Notes: a model not told the origin generated them from the letters alone. A DNA stretch of 64,000 nt from Lonicera japonica (GCA_021464415.1 CM038465.1:22351839-22415838); one strand, 5' to 3'; numbered from the stretch's first letter, positions 22,316 to 35,667 are shown. Made by a program: numbers and translations.

Positions 22316-23408
22316 TGTCATAGGCTAATACAGATGTTCCTCTTATCTAAAACTTACCAAAATTTATCAAAACTCTCAAATATATGCAAGGAATCTTGCG
22401 CAAAAATTTTAGCTTCATCGGAGTCACACACTAGTGTGTGGCACACACCCCTATTGCCCGCTTTGCCCCCTGTTGCATGCCCCGTGCGACACGCCCCTAT
22501 CGCATGCCCGTGCGGCACACCCCTATCACACCCTCATGCTGCACTTTTGCTGGAGCAATATTTTGGCCTATAAATAGGACCCTAGGGGTCTCATTTTGGG
22601 GGACAAGATTTGAGAGTTCATTTAGGAAGTTTAGGAGGGTCATTAGAGAGGTTTATGTGAGGTTTAGTAATTCTTAGAGAGAGTTCCCCTTCTAGAGAGT
22701 GAAAGAGCTCTAGAGAGAGAAAGTTATAAAATGAAAGAAGGAAGTACTTAAAAAAGAAGGAATAAGCTAGCAACAAGGCAAGCAACTCTTATTTCTTTTC
22801 AAGCGCATCAGGTACACAACTACAAGTTTCCTAAATTTCAATACAAGTTAAATACAAAGTTTTAATAAATAAAATTAGATAATTTGCAAATAAGCCCACA
22901 AACTTTCAAAACAAGTCATTTATATGTTTTACAAGAAAACTAAAACATTGTTTTGACATGTTTTCAAAACAAAACCCAATTTCCAAACACGTGAAAGTAC
23001 GAGACTCTGATTTAATTCTATGAGTGAATATGTAGGCGCTTACAAACTCGAGTCTAATTTTATAAATATTTTTTTAAAATTTAATTTGTCTGAAAGGACT
23101 ATTTTAAAAATATTCAAACTACTTGCAAGATACCTAAAATATGAATTAAATACATAACCCATTAAGGGACCCAAAAGGCATATTGCGTGCCTAACAACTT
23201 CCTGATCTGTAACATAATTCCCGAACCCTAACTATGAAGTTTTTAAACTCTGGTTTGATACGTGTAAAAGATAATCTGCTTTTGGGTTGTCTTTTATACA
23301 ATATTTTGTTTGTTTTCTTATAAAACAAACCGGCGACTCAAAGAACATCTTTCGTAAAAACAAATTTCAAAATCGAGAATCGCGGGGTCGAAAGGCTGGG
23401 TTCTGACA
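22316..23408 (+). repeat. Possible LTR with TATA box (plus strand)
   Basis: TGTCATAGGC at 22316 and GGGTTCTGACA at 23408 give inverted TGTCA/TGACA ends, about 1.09 kb. A TATA box (CCTATAAATAGGACCC) at 22569-22577 and a U5-like tail (ATCGCGGGGTCGAAAGGC) support an LTR in the plus direction. No target duplication (GCCAA before, CTTAC after) and no partner copy was found, so boundaries are tentative. The C/G-rich repeats CACACCCCTAT...GCATGCCC(G)TGCGGCACACCCCTATC at 22440-22530 sit upstream of the TATA box. Confidence 0.45.
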
Positions 23409-23858
23409 CTTACTTATACTCGAACCAAACTTTTCAGTTCGGTTAAGGTTTATTCTAATTTTCTTTCTAAAAAAATTCAAACTACATAGAGAGGCTAAAT
23501 GGTCAATACTTCAAAGGATTAAACATTAAAATGTATAATAACAGTAAAATATAAATTAACATGCATAATGGATATAATAATATACTTAAGCATAATAATA
23601 ATGATCATACAAGAGGGATATTTCTCTTTTGAATTAAATTAAGCATTTTTATATTCTATCTCTTTTTATAAGTTTCTCAACAACCAACTATAGTACTTGT
23701 CTGTTCAAGAAGTTAGATAGACAATATATACACTTGACTAAACAATGTAGTTTTGGAGGGATTTGGTTCAGTTTCTTTATTTCGGTTAATTTTTTTACTA
23801 AAATTATATTTTTGATGCCCATTGGTCTCCACCAAACATAAACAAAAAGAAGGGGGCA
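23409..23858. other. Unassigned AT-rich DNA
   Basis: No ORF or repeat recognised. A purine run AAAAAGAAGGGGGCA at 23844-23858 abuts the following LTR and could be a PPT. Confidence 0.4.
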
Positions 23859-26800
23859 TTTAACACTCCCCATTTCATTTTTAAATTAATCCTTCCATTA
23901 AGCCCAGTTAAGGCTTAATCTCCGTTAAAGGGTGAATTTTTGCTTTGAACCCTTCTTAGTTGATTTGACACTTTTAGAATATCATATTTGGTATATTAAG
24001 TTTTTGGGAATGATCATTTCACAATTCAAATGATTTGAATTGATATCAGCTCATAAATGGTGAGTTTCGGTCTTACATGATTTGTTGTTTTCATCCGACT
24101 TTGAGCTATCGTAACCCCCCCATCACTTATCTAATTAAGATTTTGGCCACATAAACATCTAGGTTTTGATGCATTATATAACTTTTTTGTTTTGACCGGA
24201 AGCCAATTCTTACTACTTGTTCGTCAAATCAGCGCGTGAAGTTGGTCAATCATTAAATCTAGTTGTTCGGGTGACCTTTGGCATAGCGCTGTCTTTGGAG
24301 GATTTTTGGGATTTTTTCATCCATAATTTGAGGAAACTTCATTGAGGAAATTGTAGATCTTCAAAATAGGGAGTTATGACCAGAATACCAACAGTGCGCA
24401 TAAGATCAATCTTACTCATCAGATTTTGTTGTGAAAACAGACCAGTGCACTTTTTTCCCTGACTAGGATCGATCTTACTAGTAAGATCGATCTAACTCAT
24501 TAGTACAGACATAACACCCTCATACACCATTGAAGAGCTCCATAGGGTTCTAGAGAGAGAAAGTGAGGAGAATCTACCTAACTTTCATCCCAATTCAAGA
24601 TTTGAGCTACAAAACACCATCTCCATCACTATTCATCTTCTTCTACCTTCAATTTCACCATTAGAGCTCAAGGAGGATAGCTAGGGTTTCAGGATTGGGC
24701 ATCTGCACTTCTTCAAAAGACTCAAATCTCGTGGGTATCATCAATAGAGGTGGAAACACTAGTACTAAACCCTTGATTTCAAATTATTGTTGTTTTATTA
24801 TAGTCTTCTACCCAAAAAGGGGATTTTTCATAAAAACCCTATATTTGTGATATTCATAGGGGTGGTTTAATTTAAGGTTTAATTAGTGATACATGTGGAT
24901 AGATTATCACTTATAAATTATGTATCATCAATTATCACCAAGCTATGAGCATATTACATGCATTGATAGATCATACCCACTTTGTAGCCAAAGGTATGAA
25001 CTAGGCTAAAGGGTATTTCGGGATTAGTTATTGGTTTAGGGTTGTTTATGAGTTATAAGAGGTAGATATACATAGATATGCCTTTAATTGCAAGGGTAGG
25101 ACATTATCCTCGAACTTGCACTAATAACCCACTTAAACGAAAACGATATACACTAATTCTTGAGACTAGTGTCTTGTATAAACCTTTGTTAATGCTAATG
25201 AGGAGAATATTACTTAGATACGTTCTAGAAATGCTATAAACACAATTTGATGAAGCGTAAGTTGCCTTGGCCATAATGTAGGAAGCTAAGTATGCTATAA
25301 GTATTCCAGTTAGACGAGAATTGCGATAACTAGCTTATGGCATGGTAGAATACCATAAGATCCTTAATGAAGCTCATTCAACCTTAGTTTTATACAAGTG
25401 GTGCATGACGAGATATAATTTACCAATAATGAGCTAGTTGGCCATATAACATGAATAACACTTAGACGATAAGTGTAAGAAACATAAGCGTGATGACAAC
25501 GCGTGTAGAAATGATTATCGATGGTGTTGATTATGATAAGTGAATAGTGGGCTATTATAGATTATATCTAACGAGATGCCATATGTGTGATGATGGTGAG
25601 ATTGATGATATCCATATATATATTCATTATGAGAAGTGAATGATTGCAATTGTAATTCTCCTTGGTGGACATTGTATTACATGTATATACAAATGAATGG
25701 TTGTTGGACCTTATGAGGATTTATTATGATGATTGTGGGACAACGTAGTCCTTTATATAAACTAGGTTGGTCTCTAAAGGTCGAGGCCATAAGAAGGGCC
25801 ACAGTGCTCCTTGGTGAAAGACCTGAAACCGTGCACGAAAAACTAACGTGTAGGCACTGCATGTCGGATGGGTGCGCCTGAGGGCAAGACCATGAAATGC
25901 AGACCTGGTAAAACTAACGTGTAGGCACTGCATGCCTAATGGGTGCGCCTGAGGGCAAAACCATGAAATGCAGACCTAGTAAAACTAATGTGTAGGCACT
26001 GCATGCCGGATGGGTACGCCTGATGGCAAGACCACGAAATGCAGACCTGGTAAAACCAACGTGTAGGCACTACATGCCGAATGGGTGCGCCTAAGGGAAA
26101 GACCACGAAATGCAGACCTGGTTGTACGATTGGATAGTTACGAGATATTCAGAAACTAACGTGTAAGCCCTTTCCAGATGGGTGTGGTTGATGGCAAGAG
26201 CACGAAATGCAGACCCGTTTTCATATACTTATGACACACCTTTATACGGTGGTTACTATTATTGTTATTACTGCTGTAACATATATGTGTTGTATATATA
26301 ATGCCTCGGATAAGATGTATAGTAAGTAAGAACAATGTGAACACTTGTCCAATAGAACATCATACACATAGGAACAACTTAGTGGTAGAGCCTATTAGAT
26401 GGCCAAGTATGAAACCATAATGTATTATAATTAAAGAGAAAATAATGATTACTTGGCCAATAGCTACGACTTATGTTATAGGTGCCGGGTAGTAGCGGTT
26501 GAGTGTGGAATTACACTTGAGAGCGAATCCACGTGTCATGACAAACCGTAGAAAGCTAGAGTTTGATACGAGATGGCTTTAGACTAGCGATCCACTCATG
26601 TTATGGAAATTCCCAAGGGGTCTACTTCACGGGGCCGATGAGTCGAGTAGTTAGCTTCCAGGCGGCTAGGACAGGAGTCTTAGTGGGGTTCGCATGCACT
26701 CGTGTATGGAATACATTGCATTGCATGTTTTTAAACTATTGCATTATATATATATATTAATACCATTTTTACTATTTGCACTCTTTATTATACTCGATTT

Positions 26801-27127
26801 TTTATTCATAAGAAATGTAAAGGCCTTTTATTAACTATTGGGACCTCGCTGGAGGATTTGCATTAAACTGGATTGTTTGATATCTATTTGTCTAGTGTTT
26901 TTAAGAAGGTTAAAGTTATAGTAAAACTTATATTTTACTTTACAGGTGTTGGTTTTATTGAAAATACGAAGTCTACATGCCAAAATTTTCTGAAAAATGT
27001 GGCCTTACATATGACTTTCTATTATAGCAGTTTTAAATTAGGTACATTAAATCCGCCGTCACATATGACACCGTAATTAACCGGGTTCCGGAGGTATAAA
27101 CATCATAACTAGATTCGGGGTGTCATA
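23859..27127 (+). repeat. Chromovirus 5' LTR (plus strand, about 3.3 kb)
   Basis: Starts TTTAACACTCCCC, which lines up with TGTAATGCCCCG of the LTR at 42125 (the TG appears mutated), and ends GATTCGGGGTGTCATA, followed two bases later by a PBS. Blocks shared with 42125-43656: AAACACTAGTACTAAACCCTTG (24747), CACTTTGTAGCC(A/T)AAGGTATGAA (24979). A 26-bp perfect palindrome lies at 24467-24492 and a 71-bp tandem array at 25839-26217. The end portion TAAAGGCCTTTTATTAACTA (26818) recurs at 37398. Confidence 0.75.
25839..26217 (+). repeat. 71-bp tandem array inside the LTR
   Basis: Four good units start near 25840, 25911, 25981 and 26052, each AACTAACGTGTAGGCACTGC...GAAATGCAGACCTGGT, and a fifth degenerate unit starts at about 26154. 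Unit length is 70-71 bp. The overlapping minus-strand ORFs here are products of the repetition. Confidence 0.9.
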
Positions 27128-27130
27128 AGT

Positions 27131-27141
27131 TGGTATCAGAG
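27131..27141 (+). promoter_or_regulatory. Primer binding site (initiator Met tRNA)
   Basis: TGGTATCAGAG, complementary to the 3' end of plant initiator methionine tRNA, three bases after the LTR end. It primes minus-strand DNA synthesis. Confidence 0.85.
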
Positions 27142-30112
27142 TTATAGATTCGATTATCTTCGTGGAATTTATGGGTAGAGTTAGGTTGAAGAAGTATTAT
27201 GATAACGTCCCTCTTCTTTAATGTATCATCGTACGATAGGATTTTCTATCATTAGGATCTTGGAAAATGGGAGTATCGTGAATCGAGATGTTAATTCATC
27301 TTGGCTACACTTGTTCACAAAGTCCATACGTTGAGATTATTCTTTCCTTCTTTTGCTAAATATTTTAGTCTTGACTCTTGTTGCCATTGTTTCACATACA
27401 TATTTTGCACTCATGATTAGTTCTACCATTAAGTGAGCAACAGGTGACTATTGAATTATATTATAGTTATTCGCCGGCCAACGGTTGACTATCCTATAAG
27501 TCACCAGTCCACTATTGCTTATGAGAGATGGAACGTGGCATACTCATAAAGAGTGGTCATTAAGATTATGTTCTTGTGTTTACCCCATCGTTTTCTCCTT
27601 GGTTCTCTTGGGGTTGAAATTATTATATGACTATTCTTTTATCTTTGATTGTTATTATCATGCCTGAGTATGTAGGTCAATAATTCCAAGAGATATGTGA
27701 TAATTAGTTCTAGCTCGATTGCCTCGGTTTAGTTGACATTCATATCTTCGGGAACCTCCTCACGTGAGAGAATGTTCACGTCGCATGCACACCTTTATCC
27801 TTATAATGCAATAGAACTTCCTTGATGGCCGGAATGGTAGTTACAAGAATGACCAAGTCTAGTTGTGTAATTGTTTTAGAACCCAAGAGTCCAGATTCAG
27901 ATATGGAGGCTATGTAAATCACCCAAGTAATTCTGGCATCCAGTGGGTGTTATAGATGTCGTATTCCTTGGAGAGGAGATATGAATTAACATTAAAACTT
28001 GCCAAGCGCATTTTCCTTTAGAGACTTTTAACTTCATTATGTTCTTTCCTTAGAATGAACTATTGAATATATTTCCCTTGGGTCTACTCCCCACTCTCCC
28101 TAGTCGAGTAGCATTGAATCTGCTTAATGACTCATACATCCAATGTATTCATGTTATATATTGTCCTCTAGAGTGATAAACGAGAACTTTTATAGGGATC
28201 CACTAGATTGTCATTCTTTAATTATTGTGAGCTCTATTCTTTCATCACAATAAGAAATTCGTTATGAATACCTTTGAGGAAGACCCTCATCCCTCTAATT
28301 AGGGAGGTCCACTAAAGTAACGCAGAAGAAAAGTACTTTAGTTGTCTAAGCCATAGTGGCTAGTAATGATGACCGTTTAGTTGTTAGCTCAATAAACTTG
28401 ATCTTAGAACTCCTCTTATGCTCATCTAATACAGCATATGCAAGCCCATTGTGGGTCATTGATTGATCCTTACGATTGGCGATTTAAAAAATTTGACGCT
28501 ATTAGAATTTTTTTTAATCCTTCGGCATAAACACCGAGTGTTATGGGATTATGGTATTGTGAACCCTCTTGGATTAAAGATCGTGTTGAAATTACATGTT
28601 TTAGACTTTTAATTGCGCGGGTTGATAGACAAATCTTTAAGAGGGGAAAGTGAAGGTGCTTTGCCATACCAGATGGTAGACGAATACAACATATTTGGAG
28701 CCTCACAATTAACTCTTGCTAGTGGATATGTAGAACTTCTGGCATGCATTCATTTAAATTGTAATGCAACCCTCTTAGTGAGTTGCAGGGGCAACTTTGA
28801 TTTCTCCCTAGAATGGGATCAACTCTGACCTCTAGCGTATAGCATGGTATACCTTGAAGTTAAGTATTTGGAATCGGGATTTATAGAGAATATAGTGGTA
28901 TGAGATTGTGTTATACATTCATGTAATACCTTTCAACGCTATATTAACATTCGATGTGTGAAATAATTCTTAGCTATTGACAGCCTAAGGCCGTTGGCTT
29001 ATGAACCTTACGCGTACCCTAGTCCTTTTCTTGCTATCATCTGAGGCGATGAGTAAAGAAGTATTCTATTGAGTATATAACTTTAATACAAAGGGATAAG
29101 TAAATCTTTCCTCAAGTGCTGCTACCTTAATTGAGATAGAATTTTCATGGAGTTCATACGAGGACGGATTTCATTCCTTAAGTTTGAAAGCCAGTGAGTG
29201 CTCACGCACTTTGACTTCGTAATATGGATGGGCCAAATGTGATTCAATTATGTTTATGCAATGGTCGTATAGTCATGAGTAGGGGTTGGTTACCCTTGGG
29301 CAATCATGACGTTTCCATTTAATCTCGGATGAGTTCTCCTCCATTGTTTATGAGTTTAAATAATAATTTCATAAACTTTGCTTTAAGTATTTGATATGAG
29401 TTAATGAGTTTTGGTTTTGACCCCCTTTTAATGTGACTTGAATGATTTAGATGAGTTCCAGAAGGGAAGTTGCGTTCACTAGTATAATCACTTGTGCTTT
29501 GAGCGAACCGAGTAATAACCTTAGCGTCAATCACACAAAATGCAGTTACTCAAACTCCTTCGCTTCTTCACATGTTTCGTCGTTTGAATCTTTGGTAACT
29601 TATTTCTTCAAAATATGTTTCGGGCATAATCCAAGCTATGAGTTGGGTGTGCAAAATCCAACTTTCATGTTAAGTGTTAATAAACGATATCGATATCTCT
29701 AAGCACAAGTAGAGTTGACTATTCATAGGTCATATAGTGTGGCAAGTGTGTCACGACCAATTCCTTGAGAAAGATTACTTTTGAATAATATTCCAAACTT
29801 GATCAGATTATATTCTGAATCAATGACTTGTTCTATGATCTTAAGAAGTAAGTGTCGCGTTGTGTAACGTACGACGCCTTGAACCTTTTCATATTCAGCT
29901 TTGAATGCCATCAAAGAGTTGACCTGACTTTGTATATATATTAGTAACTCTGTTGATCAATAACCCTCTACATCCTTGAAATGGAGAACCGTGTTTAGAA
30001 TTACTTCCCCTATTCCTTTGTTCAGATTGAAGTTCAATGGAAGACTTTAAGTACTATAGATCATTCGAACCTTCTTAGTGGCAACGTGTATTTCCGAAAA
30101 CGTAGATATCCT

Positions 30113-30208
30113 CTTAAGGAGGGGAGGATAACACAATTTGAAGTGTTTCTATGTATGTCTCCATCCTTATTTAAATTTCAGGGATGAAACTTCTTAAGGA
30201 GGGGAGAT
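30113..30208 (+). promoter_or_regulatory. Duplicated polypurine tract
   Basis: CTTAAGGAGGGGAGGA at 30113-30128 and CTTAAGGAGGGGAGAT at 30193-30208; only the second directly precedes the LTR start TGTAATGTCTCG. The upstream GGGATGAAACTT matches the usual GAGGACGAAATT context of Tekay/Del elements. Confidence 0.8.
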
Positions 30209-33200
30209 TGTAATGTCTCGTATTTTGTTTCCGCAACAAATTTCCCTTTTAAGCAGCTTAAGGCCAAATCCCCATTGCAGGAGTCAATTTTGTTCTAGAG
30301 CCTCCGTAATTGATCTAAAAAGTCATTTTAATGATATCAAGTATGCATGTATAGTTGGAAAGCATTTTAGGAAGCCGTGGTCGAATTTTCCGGCTATGGT
30401 GAAAAATCGATCTTTTGTCGAAATGAGTTTTTGGCCAAATTTGAGAGGCCATAACTTTTTCATACGAATTCCAAATGAGTCCCCATTTGTGGCTAGAGTT
30501 TCACCTCTTTTTCCTCTATAACTTTCGTTTGAAGGCCGAGTTGAATAGAAGTCTTCTTTGGTTAGCTGTGTTAGGAAGACTTCCCACTAAGGCCTGATTT
30601 GAGGTTTTCTTAACGGACCGCGAATAGTGAGATTTTTAAAGAAAAAGCTGAGTTTCAGAATTTGGAACCTTTGATAGATCAAAGCAGCCCTATCGGATTT
30701 TTAATCCCTTTCCTCCCCATTTCATTTTCATTATTTCCTTCTTTCCACCTATATTTTTATTCCATTCAAGAGAGAGCTTAGGAGAGGTGAGAGAGAGAGA
30801 GAGAGAGCACTTAGGAGGGACTTTTGGAGTGATTCTCTATAGTCCCTTCCTTCCTACAAGATCAAAATCATCCCCATCTTCTTCTCCACCTCATTTCCAC
30901 CATTTTTAGGTTTTTGAGCTCAAAGTTAGGGATTTGGTGCTATATTGAATTTCGGCTTGATTCAAGGCTTCAAACATTTGATTATCGACTTAACTAAGGT
31001 GGGAATACTAGTACACAAACTTAATTTCAATTATTAAGTGTTGCATCTATGTTTTCTAACAAAAATTGGGTATTCTTCATGTTAGCTTGATGATACACAT
31101 GCATGGGGTTTTGGGTTTATGATTTGTAATTAGTTTTCTTGATTTGTGCATGTTATTGTTATGATTTTAGGTATATATGGAAGAATCCCATTATATGTTA
31201 GAGTATTATAAGCCCTAGGTGATACCCGCTAGTGCGTATTCGTGTATGCCCAATTTATGGGTATATACATATCATTTTATGGGCTAGGAAAGGAGATTTA
31301 TGCAAGAATTGAACCGTATTGGACTTGTTATGAACTTTGCAATTTCAAATTATGTATATAACTATTTCAACGTATTTTATCATGTTAATCTGGGATTAAT
31401 TTGATAGATACACATTTCCCCAATGTTATACACTAGTGTGCTCAACCAATATTTGAATACAACTATAAAAGTGGTTTGGAGCAAGTTTAGTGTATGAAAT
31501 GGAATTGTATATATACATATATATATCGTTCTTATAATGTAGAAATCCACCATTTTGGTAACAACCATGCAATGTTTTCTAGTGGGGCTACAAACTCAAT
31601 AATTATTAGTTTTGGTCCATAACCTTACTCCTAAAAGTTATGATGATTATATCTATCACATACATACTCTAATGAACTGACTAATTGCTTTATTGACAAT
31701 ATTCCATCAAACCAAGAGTTTATTATAAATAGATCATTGGCCCATTTATTGGAGTTGTTTATTACATAGTATAATTATGTGATGGGTATTTGTTCCTTAG
31801 TGGCATATGCATATTATATACGTCTTTGATAGGAGTTGTTGTTGATGTCATGGAAACTATCTACTAATCACATACCCTTTTTGGTTATACATATAGTTGG
31901 TACATGGATTAGGCATTGTACATATGGAGAAACTAGATTGTAACATCCGCTATGTGATTTCTTTGTTAGTTCCTTTTTATAATCTCTAATAACGCAAATT
32001 TTGGTTCGAGAGGCAAGAGTTCGTTCAGGAGATCTTTGAGTGGTTTAGACCTTTTACACACTTCATGTATATGTTATTACACTCACTTAATATGTCGTAA
32101 TCCATTTCGGGTGGTCTGGGCGAAATTCAAAAATTTGCCGCCCAAATTGCTTTTACCGAAAAGTAACCTTTCTAGCTTGTGAAATTCATAACTTCTTCAT
32201 CCGAAGTCCAAATGAGTTCCCATTTGAGCCATTGGAAATGTAATTCAATTGTTTAAAATTTTCATGTTTTGGCCGAGACCCAATTCCAACTCTATAGTGG
32301 CCAAAACTGAGCGCGAAGTGGCGAAACTGCAAAAAAAAAAAAAGCATTCGTGGGCATCAGTCTTCATCAGTCTACTGATGGACTGTGCTCAGTTGACTGA
32401 TGAGCTGCTGAGAGGTCAAAACTCAAAGTTTCTAGCATTTTGACCTCATTTTTATACAACCAAAAGCTCCTCTCTTCCCCATTTCGAGCCACCACCTCCA
32501 ATACCCCTCAAGAGTGTCCTAGTGAGAGAATTTGAGAGATTTTGTTGGATTTCTTTAATTGACTCAAGCTATTACAAGATTTATGCATATGAAGATCACT
32601 ATTCATCATCTCCTTCACCACCATTCCTCCATGTAAACTTGAAGAAAGATAGGGCTTGCGGAATTCTGACCATCTACAGTTCAATCTATCATTCCAACAC
32701 TCCAATCTTGGTTTAAAGCTTTAATAGAGGTGGGAACACTAATAATTAAACCATTTTTCAAATTATTATGTATTGTATCTTTGATTTCAAACCAAATTGG
32801 GAGTTTTTAGTATAATTTTGAAATTATGCATTATCATGGGATTTGGTTTTGATTTCTTTTGATTGTTTGGTTGTTTTGGACTTAATATCATTATAGATTG
32901 GTAATTAAACAAGAACCCCCAGTCATATGTTAAGATTGACAATTGTGGATGCGAAACCCACGTATATAGATGTGATAGTTAATAAAGGTTATAATTATAC
33001 ACATGTATTGAATATCATTGAATTTAAGGTGTGAATTGAGCAAGATTCTATTGTATATGATATTGTTGTTGTACGTGAACTTTCAATTGATTCTCATGAG
33101 CCTATTTCGATAACCAGCCAGTCCGTAACTACGCTGGTCAGACTTTTAATATACTTTTGATTATATATATGTATGGAAATCATGTGAGGGGTGTTTATAT

Positions 33201-33381
33201 GAATCTCAGTTGTTACAAATTATCTTTTATATGAAGACTTGGAGCTTGAATAATGAATCAATCTAAAACTTCTAGCTAGAAGGATTAGTAAGCGAGATTT
33301 TTAATTGAATCACTAGTTACGGACGTGGCGAGCATATTTCAAAGTAAAACAATAATATCATATACAGTATGGATTGAGTTA

Positions 33382-33418
<37 letters not shown>

Positions 33419-34002
33419 GTGTATTATGTTTGATTATATCATTTGGTGGATATCCTTTGATCTTTATGGATTAGAATTAAAATATTTTTATGGCTATTGG
33501 GTAGCCTAACTATTATGAGGCTTAGATATTTGATACTTTGAACAATTTGCATTGTTGATATAATTAGATTTTCAAACAAGCACTAATGGTCCATGGGGTT
33601 GACTTAGCCTTGGTAGCTACATACCCTGGTCCACATAGAGGGACCCCGCTTTGAGAGCCGCATACTCAATGGTCCGTAGGGGGACCCCGCGAGGCGGCAT
33701 ACCCTACACCATCTAGGTGGTCCACGGGAGGACCCAACCTTAGGGGCTGTATACCCCAGCCTTGGGGATCTTAGATTGTGATCACTGTGCACAGTAGAGT
33801 AAATCCTAGATGTCTGATGTGAGATGAGATTGACGGTTCTGAGATTAGTGCCTACACTTCTCTTATGATGTATTTCTACTATTATGCTTTACTTAGCTTC
33901 TGACAGTATATTCTTTAATGTATTTTCGGGGTTTGGGGCAGTGCTTAATGTGCATTGCATACAACATAGTTTCCTAGTTATTTTCATAGAGTATTATCTA
34001 TA

Positions 34003-35667
34003 TGACTGCTCCAAAATAGCGCGTTATATTATAGCCCAAGTGCAGGCTCGTCAAGTTGTAATAAAGACTCGGAAGTCCGAGTGTCGAACCACAGGGATAA
34101 GTGAAAATGAATGGAATGGATTACGGATTAAATGATTTTTCTGGTTTTGTAAGTTGGATTTGTTGTGAAACAACGGAAATGTAAAACGGTTACGAAAATT
34201 AATAAGAAAGCACTAAGGTAGATGGAGGTTAACTACAATACGATAGACGGTAAATGTAATCTCATACATAGATTTCAACACAAAGTTGTTGTGAATGAGG
34301 AATGTCGTGATACCTCTCAATAGCAAAGGGTGCGAAGCTAGGCAACTCATTCCCGGGTCAAAGCTATATCAAGAGAGAATATCACGAAATTCCACCAAAG
34401 ATGAAGCTATCATATCTATCTCTTAGCCAAGGGTGCGAAGCGAGGCAACTCATTCCTATTGAGGCTAATCCGAGAGAGGGATGGTATTCTCATCGAAACA
34501 AAGTTTTATGATAAGCATGTGTGTAAGATCTCATGGTTTAAAAGAATGAAAATTATGTAGCCAATCATCACAATGACACGGAAAGAAGTTTATGGAATAA
34601 AATCACCAACTAGCCAATTCTTACTTTAAAAAGACGATAATGAGTCTAGATAGCACGTAAAGTATACAAAGCACTCAAAATATTATAAAGCAATGCAAAA
34701 ACTAGATTAACAATTTTATAAATCATCTATGAAATTTAAGAACTCTTTGTAATCTCTACAACTAGGAACAAAAAAAATCCATAGATGGGGAAATGAGCTA
34801 CAAGCTTCTTAGAACCATAAGAATATGTTGTATTTGCATTAGTCAACAAGCACCAAGCATACAAGGCATGAAAAGTCTAATCGAACAATGAAAATACCTA
34901 GAAAGCTTGTAGAATGAAGGATTTCGAAAAGAAAATGATTCACAAATATTTAACAAACTTTAAACATGGATTGAGAAATTAATTACCGAAAATTATATCG
35001 CGATCAACCTCCGTAACCTTAGTAAAAGACTACTCCATAATAGATGCAAAAACAAATATTATAAAAGAAGAAATCATCCTTACAATAATGACTTACAAGA
35101 GGAAAATGAAGAACAAAATATACTTTAGCTCCCCCTTCTCTCTAGAACTCTCTTGTGGTCTAAGATGATCCTTTATCTCTCTCCTTATCCCCTAGACTAA
35201 AACAATAGCTAAAGGTGTCTTAAAATTAATTAATTAATCAAGGGAAAATATCTAGGAACAATAATCCCCAAAATAAGGCAAAAAGAAGGAGTTGGTGGCT
35301 GTCCCCGCCTGGCCATGATCGATCATGGCCAACCCATGATCGATCATGGGGTCCTCTGCTTGAAGGTTAATTTGCACCATGATCGATCATGGAATCCCAT
35401 GATCGATCATGCTTCTGGAGTTTCTTCAAATCAGCATTCTTGAGAGTTTTTGGCTAGCACTCGATCAACTCCTTCAAGGCCATTGCATCCTATGCCTATA
35501 AGCACATAGAAACACAACAAAAGCACACCTATCGGGCCGATATTAGATACAAAACTCGCTAAGATACTAATCTCGAGATAAGCGGATAATTAGGCAAAAT
35601 TAATGCAACAAACGCATCAAGCGACTTTTAGAAAGAGCTTATACATGACAATATTATGCGTTTATCA
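34003..35667 (-). mobile_element. Athila/Tat-like solo LTR (TSD CTATA), minus strand
   Basis: Plus-strand edges TGACTGCTCCAAAATAGC and ATGCGTTTATCA; on the minus strand it starts TGATAAACGCATAATATTG, close to the Athila LTR start at 5883 (TGATAAGACGCATAATTG). Exact 5-bp duplication CTATA at 33998-34002 and 35668-35672. The minus-strand 3' end has TCCCTGTGGTTCGACACTCG, the U5 motif type seen in the Athila LTR. Four CATGATCGATCATG-type palindromes at 35311-35411. Two copies of AGGGTGCGAAGC(T/G)AGGCAACT at 34330 and 34431. Confidence 0.9.
35311..35411. repeat. Four palindromes with core CATGATCGATCATG
   Basis: Perfect palindromes of 20 bp (35311-35330), 18 bp (35333-35350), 16 bp (35377-35392) and 14 bp (35398-35411), all centred on GATCGATC. 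They lie about 260-360 bp from the minus-strand 5' end of the LTR. Confidence 0.95.

Larger units (their letters stand above)
27128..30208 (+). other. Non-coding interior of a chromovirus-derived element
   Basis: Runs from the PBS to a PPT over 3.1 kb with no gag or pol similarity in six frames; the longest ORFs (62-102 codons) look random. The start (AGATTCGATTATCTTCGTGG) matches the interior after the PBS at 43675. This is the structure of a large retrotransposon derivative (LARD): a non-autonomous element that keeps only cis signals. The two LTRs around it belong to different subfamilies, so it may be a mosaic. Confidence 0.6.

Noticed and set aside
22302..22573. Proline/alanine-rich ORFs in the CACACCCC repeats
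   Set aside because: Both frames arise from the short C-rich repeat in a possible LTR.
25677..25933. Two related minus-strand ORFs
   Set aside because: Products of the 71-bp tandem array.
25839..26217. Regular repeats suggesting a CRISPR array
   Set aside because: Units are contiguous with no unique spacers and lie in a plant LTR.
27131..27141. tRNA-like sequence TGGTATCAGAG
   Set aside because: A primer binding site; no cloverleaf around it, so not a tRNA gene.
30213..30521. 102-codon ORF
   Set aside because: Begins in the first bases of a chromovirus LTR.
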